A DNA stretch of 64,000 bases from Chamaecrista fasciculata (GCA_003254925.1 QANZ01007399.1:41230-105229); one strand, 5' to 3'. Counted from the stretch's first letter, positions 1 to 12,649 are shown. The notes: generated by a model from the letters alone, not told the origin. A program made the numbers and translations.

Positions 1-1400
1 TAACTTACTGAATAACTTGCATAAAAAATTATAGTTTTTTTATAATTTCATAAAAAATAAATGTTTTAGTAATTTATTAAATTATTTAGTGAAACTAAAT
101 ATTAAATATTTGATTTGTAAATTAATTAATGGGAAAATTCTTCAAATTATTCAAGTTTACTTTCAAAATTTCATTTAAGTAATTGTATTTGAATATGGTT
201 AGGACTAAATTACATTTATTTTCCAGATTTAGGATTGATATGTAATTATCTCCTTTTTCTATTTTCCATAATTACATTTTGACCCCCAAAAAGTTTTTGG
301 AATTTTTATTTTAGTCCTCAAATATCATGACCTAGGGACTTTTTTTTTGTAAATTTTGAAACTATTTGGGGGCATTTTGTAATTTTTGTAAAACTTTTGT
401 AAAGTTTATCTTCTCACCATCGAACCACACAGTTTTAGGACTAAACTGCATTTTAGTTTCCAGATTTAGGACTAATCTATAATTTTATTCTTTTTCCAAA
501 ATTTTCCAAAATCAGCAATAAAAAACAAGATACCCTCCCATGACTAAGCTTCACACTATCCTCAGTGTGAATATATCACAAAGCAACACAAACGATCATC
601 AATTGATGAGCTTGCTTAATTTCCAACTCTTCTTCAATTTATAGATAATATGAATTCCAAATCACTCCCTTTGTGCATCTTCATCATATGCAATAAAATT
701 ATCATGCACAAAAATACAGTCAGCCCATAAACACTTATAATCAAATAAAACAAATCTTAAGCAGAATCACCAAATATGAGATATAAATTTGAATCAAGGG
801 AGAACGACATAGGTGAGCTTATTGGGTGGCTAAGGAGTGGACAATGGAGCGTCATTCTGAATGTCACCGGTACAGGAGGACCGGTGGGAAAGGCGATGCT
901 GGAGAACAATTCGCAACCCTTCTTTGACGGAACAATAAAGAAAAATGATATTGGACCATCGACGATTGTTTTATAATTATTGATATAACTTTACTTTATG
1001 AGAAAAGAGAGAATAACTTTACTTTGTCATGTTAAAATTACAAATATCAAACTCACCTTATATCCCTTTTAACTTACTCTAGCCCACCATTGAAGCTCAG
1101 ATTTTGCTAAAAATTAGGCGAGAAACAAGACTTCTCTTAGAGGAAGATGAACAAGTTGCTTTCTGTCATGACTTTTGGTCAAGAATTAAGACCTGAGACC
1201 TGAACAAAATGTAAAAAAAAAAAAATTAATTCAAATAAGTTACTAAAAAAAAAAGAAAAATAAAAAATAAAATTCAAAACCAAATTTAAACAAACGAATA
1301 TATTTTAATTTTTCTTTTTTAAGGAAAGGAAGAAACTCAAGTTTATTGTCTTGGAAACGAATATATACTAAAATTCAAAACCAAATTTAAACAAACTCAA
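1..1400. other. AT-rich intergenic DNA, no gene seen
   Basis: A stretch of about 65 bases at 196-259 is repeated directly and imperfectly at 432-497 (both contain CCAGATTTAGGA). Between them lie poly-T and A/T homopolymers like those in the fold-back MITEs further right. A 23 base stretch near 1273 recurs near 1375, a local duplication next to the end of the Gypsy element. A 66-codon frame at 776-976 has no recognisable domain and I do not call it. Confidence 0.5.
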
Positions 1401-1619
1401 GTTTGGGTTGCCTTCCAAAAAGCTCCCTTGTTTATTGTCTTGGACCGGACATTCCTTTGCAACTTCAGCTTGTGATCTTAGGCTCTCCAAGAGCTTGAAC
1501 CTCTTGAGATTCATCAAAGTTCTCATAGAATGGCTTCAACCTATTGCAATTAACCTTGAGGATCCTATTGGTTTCCAGACTTTGGATTTCCACAACTCCA
1601 TAGGGATAGAGTTTCACAA

Positions 1620-2567
1620 CTACAAAGGGCATATACACCTTGATCTTAGTTTACCAGGAAACAAACTCAATTTAGAATGGTATAATAGAACTTTCTGCCC
1701 CTCTTGAAATTGTCTCTTTGAAATCCCTACATCATAGAAGGCTTTTGTTTTCTCTTTATATAATTTGGAACTCTTATAAGCATCCATCTTATTCTCTTCC
1801 AATTCTTGTAATTGCAACTTCCTGTGAGGTCCACTTTCATTCATGTTACATTGCTTCACAACCCAACAAGACTTGTGCTCAATTTCTACAGGGATATGAC
1901 ATGCCTTACCAAATAGAAGCCTATATGGTGACATGTCAATTGGTGTTTTGTAGGTTCTTCTGTATGCCCACAGTGCATCATCTAGCCTCAAGCTCCAATC
2001 CTTCCTTGTAGGATTCACTATCTTTTCTAGGATTGACTTGATTTCTCTATTAGATACCTCTTCTAATCCATTAATTTGAGGATGGTCGGTTGTTGAAGTC
2101 TTTTGAGTGACTCCATATTTCTTAAAAAGTGCCTCCATAGCCTTGTTGCAGAAGTGTGTTCCTTTGTACCTAGAAAAAATATTAGTCTTGGCAAAGTCTG
2201 CAACAACTTTAGCTTTGTTAGTTCCTGTGGCCTTAGCCTCAATCCATTTGGAAAGATAATCAACAACAATTAATATATAATAATGACCAAATTAATTAGG
2301 AAAAGGGCCCATGAAATCTATACCCCAAACATAAAAAATTTCACACACAATAATTGGATTAAGAGGCCCTCTATCTCTATGTCCTAAACTCCCTATTTGT
2401 TGACACCTAGCACATGCTTTGTAAAAATAAAAAGAGTATTTAAAAATTATTGGCCAATAAAATCTTGACTCTAAAACTTTCCTAGCTGTTGTTTTGGGAC
2501 CAAAATGACATCCACAAACAAGTGCATGACAAAATTTCAGAATTGATGTTACATCTTTTTCAGTCAC
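1620..2567 (-). pseudogene. Athila-like integrase
   Basis: The segment at 2567-2292 holds the HHCC zinc region (CHALVCGCHFG; CARCQQIG) and the first catalytic block WGIDFMGPFPN. A frameshift near 2290 separates it from 2138-1620, which carries the [17 protein letters not shown] block (Glu of the DDE triad) and the WAYRRTYKT region. The C-terminal part can be followed to about 1408 through stops. The intact enzyme would insert element cDNA into the genome. Confidence 0.8.
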
Positions 2568-2900
2568 AAACCTTATTTAATCAGAACAACACCTCCTTAA
2601 ATAGGGATCATCCCACATATAATATCTAGCCTCTCTTTTAAGCTTATTAACTTCAGACTTTGTTAGTTCATCGGGCCAAGTTCTAGTTACAAAAAAACTC
2701 ACTATATCAACAAACCAAGAACTATGACCATAAACAGTTTAGAGAAACTCATATGGAAAATTATCTTTAAAAGGAGATGGGGTTTCTGAGCTAGGAATTC
2801 TACTAAGGTGGTCTGCAACAAGGTTTTCGCACCTTTTCTTATCTTTTATTTCCAATTCAAACTCTTGTAATAAGAGTATCCACCGAATAATCCTCAATTT

Positions 2901-3182
2901 TTATTCTTTTTTCTCCATAAGATACCTAAGAGCTGCATGGTCAGAAAAAATAATCACTTTAGCACCAAGTAAATATGAATGGAACTTATCTAAAGTATAA
3001 ACAATAGCTAAAAGCTCTTTTTTAGTTGTAGTGTAGTTCCATTGTGTGCTATCCAAGGTCTTTGAGTTGTAATATATCACATGAAAATTCTTTCCAACCC
3101 TCTGCCCAAGTACATCACCCACAGCAAAATCACTTGCATCGCACATGATCTCAAATGGGAGATTCCAATCGAGTGCTTCCAA
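2901..3182 (-). pseudogene. Athila-like RNase H domain
   Basis: The segment reads PFEIMCDASDFAVGDVLGQR (first catalytic Asp in CDAS), then the TTTKKELLAIVY helix with its Glu, and FSDHAALRYL with the third Asp. The Ty3/Gypsy RNase H normally removes RNA from the RNA/DNA hybrid. This 93-residue stretch is open, with an out-of-frame continuation upstream to RT and downstream to the spacer before integrase. Confidence 0.82.
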
Positions 3183-4184
3183 AATAGGAGACTTGTGAGT
3201 TTTTCTTTCAAAGTATCAAATTCTCTTTTGCATTCCTCACTAAAATCAAACTTTTCATCCTTTTGCAGCAGCTTGCACATTGATTGGGCTATTTTTGAAA
3301 AGTCCTCGATGAATTGCTATAAAATCCTACATGACCAAAAAAAACACGAACTTCCCTCACCGAAGTGGGGTATGGTAAGGTCTTAATAATATCAATTTTA
3401 GTTTTATCTACCTCAATTCCATCTTTTTACACTATATGTCCTAGTATTAAACCTTGATCCACCATAAAATGAAACTTTTCATAGTTAAGAACTAAGTTAG
3501 AGTCAATACGTCGTCTTAACACTTGGGTAAGATTTAATAGACATTCATTAAAAGGAATTGTCATAAACAGTAAAGACATCCATAATCTATGACTATAAAC
3601 TCAGAAACTATATTAACCATGCATCTTTGGAATGTGGCTGGTGCATCGCATAGGCCAAATGGCATCCTCCTGAAAGCAAAAGTGTCGATTGGACAAGTAA
3701 AAGTAGTTTGTTTCTTGATCTTCCGGAGCCACTGGTATTTGATAGAAACCTGAAAAACCATCAAGACAACCTGCTAATCTTTCAAGCATTTGGTCAATAA
3801 AAGGTAAAGGGAACTGATCTTTTCTAGTGGAAGCATTCAACTTCCTATAATCCATAAAAACCCTCCACCCATTTTGGACATGAGTGGGAATTAATTCTCC
3901 CTATGCATTCTTCACTATTGGATTCTAGTTTTCTTGGGTACTACTTGCACCAGGCTCACCCACTTGCTATCGGAGATGAGGTAAATCATATCTGCATCTA
4001 ACAATTTTCGCACCTCTTTCTTTACTACCTCGATCATAGGAGGATTCAATCTCCTTTGTGGTTTCCTACAAGGCTTGCTATTTTCCTCCATGTGGATCTT
4101 ATGCATGCATGTGGAGGGTCTCAAGCCTCTAATGTCAGCAATGGTCCATCCTATAGCCTCTTTATGCTCTTTTAAAACCTCCAC
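3182..4184 (-). pseudogene. Athila-like reverse transcriptase
   Basis: Minus-strand pieces cover the RT entry region (IGWTIADIRG at about 4150; PCRKPQRRLNP at about 4060), the MDYRKLN palm motif (3855) and FAFRRMPFGLCDAPATFQRCM (about 3675). The active-site region near 3590 reads IMDV in a shifted frame where FMDD is expected, so the second catalytic aspartate is lost. Frame changes at about 3900 and 3600 and several stops confirm a dead copy. Confidence 0.82.
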
Positions 4185-4465
4185 AAGCTGTTTTTCTTAT
4201 TTTGCACTCAGCTTGCTGGATATGATCACAGGTAACGTCTCAAAGAATTACAAATGTTGCAAGCTTACCCATTTATATCTCCAAGCATTTAATGTCACTT
4301 CTCGTCTCCTTGACAGCAGCCCTTGTTTCCTCTAAAATTTTGTAGTGTTAATAACTATTTTTCAGAATTTCTTGAAGAGATGTTCCTAAATATGTGACTT
4401 GTTGTGGAGGAGGTGGTTTAGGAAATTGAGGATGTCTTGCATAGCTAAATTGTGGATGATCCTTC

Positions 4466-6585
4466 TGTTGGGAAATCACGAAGGCGGCGCAGCGGAAGCG
4501 AAAAATATTTAAAAATTAAATAACGATTAAAACGCCAAAATTGCCACTCTATGATTTCCTACAGGATCCGCTAGATGAATTTAAACTGGTAAAGTCAGTG
4601 GTATACCTCACGAGTTTCAATCGGTCCGGTTGAACGGTGCGATTCTGAGAAGTCCACTTGAAGCGTCCTTCCTCCACCGGTAATCCACACGAGCAGTTTA
4701 TTGGCACCAAGGTGCTAGCCTTTAGTTCTTTTCTCCAAAAGAACTTGGGAACTCGATCTACGGCTCTTGGTGATCAAGAACAATTCATGAACCAAGAGGA
4801 TGGGTGGCGCAAGAAACAAGAGAGGGTCTCTTGTTTTCTCTCTCAAAACCCTAGTTTTTGAACAAGTCGATTTTCCTCTCACTCTTAGAGAAAATTGACT
4901 TTCTCTCTCTAGGCTTAGGGTTGTGCGAATTCTCTCTCTTGTCTCACAAAAGAAGAAAGCAAAATTCACTTAGTGAATTAGGGTTGGCCAAGTCGACTTC
5001 CTTGGCCCTATTTATAGAGTTGGAGAATTTTGATAATTATAATTAGGGAATCCCTAAATTAATGGATTATCAAATTATAAAATTATAAGATTACAATAAT
5101 ATTATAATTTTAGGACTTGAATTCTTAATTAAAATATTACCTTAATATCTCAATTGAATTCAAAATGCAATCTTTGAGAATCAAAATGGAAGATCAAATC
5201 TTCCCTTGGACCCACATAAGAATGCGCCATCCTCCCCTATTTCTTTTGGAATTTTATAAATCAAAATAACATTCCTAACTCTTAGGAAGTTATAACCAAC
5301 TTATTATCTTCCAAAGATTTTGAATTAAAATATTACCCTTATATCTTTAATTCAAAATTTGAATCTCAAGATCAAATCTTGAATTCAAATTCATGACTTT
5401 AATTAATAAAACATTTCCATTAATTAAAATCTCCTTATATTAGGCGCCACCCTCATCCTATTTATCTTAATATTAGTAAATTTAATAAATCAATAATCTC
5501 CTAACTTTTAGGAATCTTATTTAATTTATTATTCCCTAATATTATAATTGTAAATAGATTAATCCAATTAACTATTTAACAATTAATATATTTAAACTTG
5601 TCCCACAAATTTAAATATCATAACCGTAGATTTTATTTTTAAGACAAGACCTTATGTCCCAGACATTTAGCTATGTCTTAAATTGTGTCACCGGAGTGAC
5701 TAACGAATTAACCCTAATTCGTGTCCCTTTAAGCGGTGTCCAGATCCTGCTCATGTGTGACCCAGCAGGCCTCATGTGAAGTTGGCAGCAAGCCGTCTCT
5801 ATGACTCACAAGTCGAGAGCGGACTCTAGCAAGCCATCACGACTACCCAAAACACGTGAGTTATCGTTTTATCAAAATGACCGATTTAACCTTAGTACCA
5901 CCTTGTCATAGACCCTATTGTCATGCGATATCTTAGTTCTGGATAAGGCACGGGAAAGTCATCCTTAATCCAAACCACAACTTTCTCGATCTTCTTGAGT
6001 TAGTCCCAATTTACTGAGTGGCCACTCTTTCCTTGGACAGACTCATCGAGGGCGCCAGTTAGATATCTCTCATCTCTATGAGGGACAAAATCCCATCTTG
6101 GTCAACCACATTCCTCAGCACTGCAATCAACCAACCTCGTACCTAGCCCTTATGGCTACCCTGCTACAGGCAACGTTAGACTAGGCCAAAGTTTGACAAC
6201 TACAACGCCGGAATAGTAAAGACCTCAGGTCTAAGGCATCATGACAGGTGTACAGGAGAGGCTAGCTAATGAATAAACCCATGCAGGACTCTCCGGGTCA
6301 GTCCAGCAACTTGTAACCCCTTACATAATTGCACCATGACTCTCGTAAAGCATCTAGTGCATGTATCTCCATACACCGAGGTCATGCTGGTCTTAGTTCA
6401 TTCTCGCTCCCACGAGAATAATCGACCAGGGACGAATTTAGATTAATTATCTCATAATTAATCAAAGACGCTATCATAGTAAACATGATAATAATATGAT
6501 AACAACATAATTTATCTCCATAAATTAATCAATATGTTCAAAACATATACATAAAATGATTGGCCCTAGGGCACAATCTCCAACA
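4466..6585 (-). repeat. Copia-type solo LTR, family 1, copy 1
   Basis: About 2.12 kb with TGTTGG/CCAACA ends. It cuts the Athila-like gag between TYNPGW and KDHPQFSY. The minus strand is the sense orientation, beginning TGTTGGAGATTGTGCCCTAG and ending at the GCTTCCGCTGCGCC..CCCAACA side. The same sequence occurs at 8194-10328, 16092-17770 and, in the other orientation, 35955-38178. No internal Copia coding lies next to it, so it is a solo LTR. No clean 5 bp target duplication is visible. Short frames inside (for example 4658-5046) are not genes. Confidence 0.85.
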
Positions 6586-6692
6586 CCACCCGGGATTGTA
6601 CGTGTTTGAAAATGGGTCATACTTTCTTTGGGGCTGATTAAACCCTCCTACAGTATTGACTTGCTCTTGATCTTCTTGTAATGCTGGGCAAG
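6586..6692 (-). pseudogene. Athila-like gag fragment after the zinc motif
   Basis: On the minus strand it reads PALQEDQEQVN... then DPFSNTYNPGW, a conserved stretch of Athila gag. It is stopped at 6586 by the solo LTR 4466-6585. Beyond that LTR, at 4465, the text resumes with KDHPQFSYA, as expected for an uninterrupted gag. Confidence 0.68.
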
Positions 6693-8122
6693 GGATCAGC
6701 CCAAGAGTGAACAAGTTATTTCGCCTTCTTTTGATATGTTTAAACTAATAATATATTATAATTAGACCAATTAATATGTTAAGGGTTGTACCAAGGTGTG
6801 GCGAAATAAAGTGGATAAAATAGGTTAATTAGCGTTTATTTCTTGTACTTTATAAATAGGTGCTACTTAATGGTTTATTTAGTGTTTCAGATATCCAAAC
6901 AGGGCCAAACCAAGAGGGAAATATCTAGAAGATCACGTTAAGCACAAGATGTTCTTGTGCCGTTGGATGAGCCGCCGGCGCAAGGGAGCTAAATCCCACG
7001 GCGCAAGTATCTGAGAGGGATATGATGTCAGCAAGTAATCTTCAGCGCAATATTATGTTGAGCTGTCACTTGGGCCGTTGCCCAAGTGAGAAACCTCTCG
7101 GCACAGGTAGCTTTGCGGATTAAATATATAATTTGGACGGCTATGATTCAAGATACGAAGATATAATCAAAATATCACAGATATTTCGGTGCGCTTCCGT
7201 GTTGGGCCGCCGGCGCAAGCAACGGCCCAAGCGCAAATATTTTCCTTGACTTGCGGACCAAGCACACTACTCAGGACTATAAATAGAGATCGTCATTCCA
7301 CGCTCATATTTTTTTAGTAGTGAGAGCACAACTCAAATTAGTAGAAATAGTTTAGAATAGTTCTCTACCCAGAGCATGAGTAACTAAATAGGTAGATACT
7401 TGAGGAATGCCTCAAGGATATGACTTGAGTTCACTATGTTTCGTTATAGAGTCCAAATGTTGATGTTGCATTTATGAGGTATGATCAACTCCTTCAAAGG
7501 TAATTGTTGAAGTTGTTTTATACATTAGATTTATAGATTAGTACTTTATTAGGGATAATTGTTGGTATTCCTAGAGTCTATCTCTTTTACGATTAATAAA
7601 GGTTGTTCTTTGAACATGTTATTTATATGGTTGGTTTACTAAAGAGTATTCTTTGTACTTGTTTATTGTTCTAATGTGGTAATAATATAGATTGTCCTAA
7701 AGAGCTTTGACAAGGTGCTCATAATCCATTATTGGTTGAGTGATCTATCCTAATCTCATATTTCTCACCATTGCTTGGTTAATTGTGTTTAATTCTAAAT
7801 ACATCATTTAACTTGGTTAAAAGTAAATGCACATTAATTATCTACTCTCTATGATGAACGAACTATGATAGTCTATCTCTAGGGTTTTCTCTCAAGTATT
7901 GTTTTGACTCATTATATATTAAATCGTGACAACCCAAATTCTCAAATTCATAACCTACAAACCCTTCATCACAATTCTCTTAGTCTCATCACATAGAGTT
8001 CCGCGAGAGATTCGACCTTGGGTTAGCATCTATACTATATTCTAATAAATATAGTTATACTTACGAGGCTTAAGTATAATTAAATTTGGCTCACTTGACA
8101 CCTTACGACGGGTGTCCGACCA
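6693..8122. mobile_element. LTR-like insertion of about 1.43 kb in gag
   Basis: Flanked by the 5 bp repeat GCAAG (6688-6692 and 8123-8127), it separates two adjacent pieces of Athila-like gag. It holds a TATA-like CTATAAATAG at about 7278 and a GATTCGACCTTGGGT stretch near 8008 of the kind found near LTR 3' ends. The borders (GGATCAG..CCGACCA) are not the standard TG..CA, so the exact class is uncertain. GC-rich GCCGCCGGCGCAAG motifs recur at about 6971 and 7207. Confidence 0.6.
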
Positions 8123-8127
8123 GCAAG

Positions 8128-8193
8128 CATCCGTATGATGTCCCGTTGTCAAGCATATACCACACACTAATATTGGGGGCTGTGCTAATCTAC
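8128..8193 (-). pseudogene. Athila-like gag zinc-motif fragment
   Basis: The minus-strand reading gives ...VCGICLTTGHHTDAC, the Cys/His motif of Athila gag. It lies between the solo LTR ending at 8194 and the insertion ending at 8122. The next gag piece on the other side of that insertion continues with PALQEDQEQVN. Confidence 0.65.
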
Positions 8194-10328
8194 TGTTGGA
8201 GATTATGGAGCAAAACGCAGCAGAAAATGTAAAATTAAAAATTTTTCAAAACCTTATAATCTCCTCCGTAGGATCCAATACTTGTGTTTATACCAGTGAG
8301 ATAAGATGTTTACCTAAATCACGAATGCTGGAATGATTGCAACTCCAAGAAGTACACAGACTCGTGTCCTTCCTCTGCCGGTGATCCACACGAACAGTTT
8401 GGCAGATACTCAGGTGCTAGCCTCCAATCTCTTCTCCAAGAGATTATGGGAACCGATCTACAATCTTGGAATTTCAAGAACACTTCTTGAAATATCCAAG
8501 AACAAGTGGCACACTACCAAGAACGAACTTCTTGGCCACTGACTCTAGGGTTTTTCGCCTCTCTCTCATTCTCACATACAAATCGCCCCTAAACCCCTAA
8601 GTTTAGAGTTAGTTCAAAAACTCCCTTCTCCTTTTTTTGGTTTAGGCGACTTGTGGTGCTTTTAAAGAGTCCCACTCCAGAATTTAGGGAATCACCAAAT
8701 CTAATTAGGGAATCACCAAATCTTGATTATAAAATTACATTAATATTATAATTCAAGATTAAAAGGCAATCTTAATTTAAATTTCAAGATCATATCTTGA
8801 AATCCAAATCTTGAAAGCCAAAATGCACACTTCCCATTGGTTGGAATGAGTCAAGAGGATTTGAATTCTTAATTAAAATATAACATTAATATCTTAACTT
8901 AAAATTCAAAATGCATTCTTGAAATTCAAAATGCAAGATCAAATCTTGCATTTGAATCTTGAAGAATTCGCCCCCTACCTTGTGGTTTTATAGGAATTTA
9001 ATAAATAAGATAACAATCCTAACTCTTAGGAAGTTATAACCAACTTATTAATATCCTTAACAAATTGAATTAAAATATTACCCTAATATCTTTAATTCAA
9101 ATTTGAATCTTGAATTCAAATTTAAATCTTGAATTCAAATTAACAAAATCATATTTCATTAATTAATTCAAAAGTGAGGCGCCACCTCCTCATCTTATTC
9201 TTCAATATTAGAGAATTTAATAAATCAATAATCCCCTAACTCTTAGGAGACTTAGTCAATTCATTATTCCTTATTATTTTAAATAAGAATTCAATTGTAA
9301 ATAGATTAATCAAATTAACTATTTAACAATTAATACATTTAAACTTGTCTAACAAATTTAAATATTACAAATGTAGATTTTATTTAAGACAATACTTCAT
9401 GTACTAAGACATTCAACTATGTCTTAAATTGTGTCACTAAAGTGACTCACGAATTAACTCTAATTCGTGTCCCATTACAGTATCTTGATCCTGCTCATGT
9501 GTGACCCAGCAGGCCTCATGTGAAATTGGCAGCAAGCCATCTTTATGACTTACAAGTCGAGAGCGGACTCTAGCAAGCCAGCACGACTACACAAAACACG
9601 TGAGTTATCGTTTTATCATCAACGACTTAACCTTAGTACCACCTTGTCATAATCCCTATTGTCACACGATATCTTGGTCATGGATAAGGGATGGGAAAAT
9701 CATCCTTGTAATCCAAACCATAACTTTCTCGATTCCTTGAGTTAGTCCCATTACCCTGTGTGGCCACACATTCCTTGGACAAGCTCATCGAGGGACCCAG
9801 TCAAATATCTCTCAACTTAATGAGGAACAAAATTCCTTATTGGTCAACCACATTCCTCAGCACGGCAAACAACTAAACCCGTTCCTAGCCTATATGGCTA
9901 CCTTGTTACGGGCAACATTGGACTAGGCCAATGTTCAGCATCTACAACGCCGGAATAATGAAGACCTCAGGTCTAAGGGCATCGTGACGGGTGTACAGGA
10001 GAGACTAGCTTATGATTAAACCCATGCAGGACTCTCCGGGTCGGTCCAGCAACTTGTAACCCATTACACAATTGCACCATGACTCTCGAGAAGCATCACA
10101 TGCGTGTATCTCTATACACCAAAGTCATGCTGGTCTTAGTTCATTCACGTTTCCACGTGAATAATCGACCATGGACAGTTTAGAATAATTATCACATAAT
10201 TAATCATGGATTGTTATCAAAGTAAACATGTTAATAATATGATAACGACATAATTTATCATTCATAAATCAGTCAAACAATATGTCCATACATATAAAAT
10301 GATTGGCCCTAGGGCACAATCTCCATCA
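8194..10328 (-). repeat. Copia-type solo LTR, family 1, copy 2
   Basis: About 2.14 kb, TGTTGG at 8194 and CCATCA (changed from CCAACA) at 10328. It is collinear with copy 1 throughout, including the CGTGAGTTATCGTTTTATCA block and the ACTCTCCGGGTC block. It interrupts the gag reading after LTSTVNSLVTS. The flanks TCTAC and CTTGT do not match. Confidence 0.85.
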
Positions 10329-10333
10329 CTTGT

Positions 10334-11250
10334 AACCAAAGAATTAACAGTAGAAGTTAGTTGAGTAAGTTGAGATTGAAAGGAACTATTACTTACCCCA
10401 TTAACTCCTATAGTGGAGCCGGCTTTATCGAATTCTCGCGTGTTCTCTACCATCTTATTGATAAGATCCTAGCCTTCTTGCGGACTCTTTTCCAACAAAG
10501 CTCCATTGGATGCTGAATCAAACATTCTTTTATCTGCTTGAGTGAGCCCCTCGTAAAAATAATTGATGAGAGCTTAGGGAGAATGCTTGTGTTGTGGATA
10601 GCTTGAGAAAAGCTTTTTGTAACGCTCTCAATATGCATGAAGAGTCTCTGTTTCTCGTTGAGTAGCATAACTAATTTTTCTGCGTAGTTTAGAAGCACGA
10701 GAAACATAATTTTTTTTTTCAAAAATGCCTTAGACAATTGATCCCATGTAGTGATAGAACCTGATGGGAGATCAAATAGCCAACGTTTTGCAACATCTTT
10801 AACAGTGAATCAGAAAACCCTCAAATTGACATGTTCCTTGGTCGTATTATTTGGCTTTGAAGTCAAACATGCAGCATGGAAATCTTTAATGTGCTGGTAT
10901 GGATCTTCATGTCCTAATCCATGAAAAGTAGGAAGTAATTGGATTAGACTAGATTTTAATTCAAATCACCATCTAACCTGGGATATATTATGCAAAGTGG
11001 AGTTTTAGCAATGGGCTCATCATAGTAATCTTGAATTGTTTGTTCGGCCGCATTGGCCGCTCGAGCAACTGGTTCCTCCATTACTAGTGGTATTGTTGCT
11101 CCTTTTTCCAACTCTATGTGGTTCAACAATAGGAGGCTCAGAGGTTTGGCCAACCTCTTGTTTAGGTTGTTTGGTTTCTTTCTTCCTAACACAAGCGTTT
11201 CTTTCAATTTCCAAATCGAGTTGTAATTCTGGTTCTTCAGATCTACGCAT
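10334..11250 (-). pseudogene. Athila-like gag, N-terminal part
   Basis: From a possible Met at 11250, acidic and basic stretches are followed after a frameshift by the retrotransposon gag core (ESLHAYWERY-like region near 10620 and FYEGLTQAD-like region near 10540), then MVENTREFD near 10450. It packages element RNA in the intact relative. Several frame changes and stops are present, and the frame is cut at 10329 by the solo LTR 8194-10328. Further gag pieces are at 8128-8193 (CGIC..H..AC zinc motif), 6586-6687 and about 4300-4465. Confidence 0.7.
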
Positions 11251-11277
11251 AAAACAAAAACAAAAGGGACTAAACAG

Positions 11278-11304
11278 CTAGTCCCCAACAATGATGCCAA
11301 AATT
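11278..11304 (-). other. Primer binding site of the Athila-like element
   Basis: Directly after the LTR on the minus strand lies TTTTGGCATCATTGTTGGGG, a decayed form of the TGGCGCCGTTGCCGGGG type primer site typical of Athila elements. The + strand copy at 15945-15967 is closer to consensus (TTGGTGCCGTTTTCAGGGAC). Confidence 0.65.
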
Positions 11305-12619
11305 TGATGGGTGTCGAATCCAGAAAAAATAATTAACCTAAATTTGCACACTAAAACAAATGAATCAGTAGTAAACAAGTGAGAATAGGGATGGTCCACA
11401 GGGATAAGTGTTGCCCAAGAGTAATGCAGCCAGACTTGAAAAACCAGAACATAGTGAGTAAGTCTTGCCCAATAATTATGAACGCGACTTACACAAAACA
11501 AACGTATTGTGAACGAACTCAAGAATTCAATGAACTTAAAAGTAAAGGGTTTTACCAATTGATTGAGGCCTTGGCTGGGATTGTTTTTCATAGAGTTTCA
11601 CACTTGATTATCAATACCAAAATATTAATTCATCAAATTAAAACAGATTAACAAAATCACACGGTGAAATCACTCTTTCTTGAAATTTGATTAAAGGATA
11701 ACGTACCCAATTTAACCACTTATTAACTAGACGAATCCGACACGATCAGCAATTCAATCTAATTAATTAAGACCCAAAACATATTAACCCTAAACAATTA
11801 ATTTACGAAATTACGCGTTTAAATTTTCTTCTCCCTCACATGGTACGACCATCTTAGTTATTACTTAGTTATGAACTTATTAATTATGAATCAACAAGAA
11901 CACCTAGTATTATGTTAACAAATTAAATCAAATAACCTGGCCATAAGTTATAAAATTAACTTGAAAACAATTAAAAGGAGAAGAATACGAGATAGAAAAA
12001 TATTATAAATTGATGAAATAAGAAAATGTATGAACAAGATTTCACAAGTGTTAAAACATCCAATCCAAACTCACCCTAAGCCAAGAAGAGAAGATAGCCA
12101 CGTAGGGCCATGGAAGCACACATATGAAAATAAGTTAGAGAATGGGGAAGTAGTGATGCCATTACAAGCTTTAGTAGGGGGATTTAAAATGTTTCCTAAA
12201 CCTAATTCCCTTCTCAAACTTCCTAATTTTGAGCACACATCTCCTCTTTTGGAAAGATTACAGAATCTCAAATCACAATTCAAAATTGAGCAGCTAAACT
12301 TGAGTCTTGGGCAAGCGTCATGCACCAATGAAAATATCCCTTAATTTCACAATCTTGGAATTGATTCTATGAATCTTGGCAATCTTTTAAAAGGTGATCT
12401 GTAAGAAATATTAAAGATAAAATAAAGAAAAAATCCCAAATTGATAAACATCATATTTACAAAAATAAAGAATTAAACACATATTATCATATTTCCATTT
12501 AAGCTCATAATCTAGAAGGAAAAACTAGAAATTAGGGAAATTAGAGATAAAATCTTAAATATAATATCAAAATATCATCAAAATAACCCTTAAAAGTCTG
12601 TCTAAAATTAGACTTATCA
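11305..12619 (-). repeat. LTR of the Athila-like element (5' LTR, minus strand)
   Basis: It runs from TGATAAG (minus strand start at 12619) to a CCCATCA end at 11305, about 1315 bases with TGAT/ATCA ends. The sequence matches the LTR at 14683-15943 in the opposite orientation, for example the block around the GGGTACGTTATC motif. A 104-codon frame at 12030-12344 inside it is not coding for any known domain. Confidence 0.75.
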
Positions 12620-12649
12620 TATGATATTGGTGGAAGTAGTGACGCAATG

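Larger units (their letters stand above)
1400..12619 (-). mobile_element. Athila-like Ty3/Gypsy retrotransposon, disrupted
   Basis: Reading leftwards on the minus strand come an LTR (11305-12619), an Athila-type primer site, gag, then RT, RNase H and integrase down to about 1408. The order RT-RNase H-IN defines Ty3/Gypsy. The gag phrase around DPFSNTYNPGW and the remnant of an FMDD active site point to the Athila lineage. Coding is broken by stops and frameshifts and by three inserted repeats (4466-6585, 6693-8122, 8194-10328). No matching 3' LTR is recognisable left of 1400, so the left end is probably lost. Removing the inserts makes the gag pieces contiguous, so the inserts came later. Confidence 0.82.

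Noticed and set aside
776-976. 66-codon + frame near the left end
   Set aside because: No recognisable domain, no neighbouring gene signals; length is expected by chance.
12030-12344. 104-codon + frame
   Set aside because: Lies wholly inside the Athila-like LTR and is not in the sense of any known domain.
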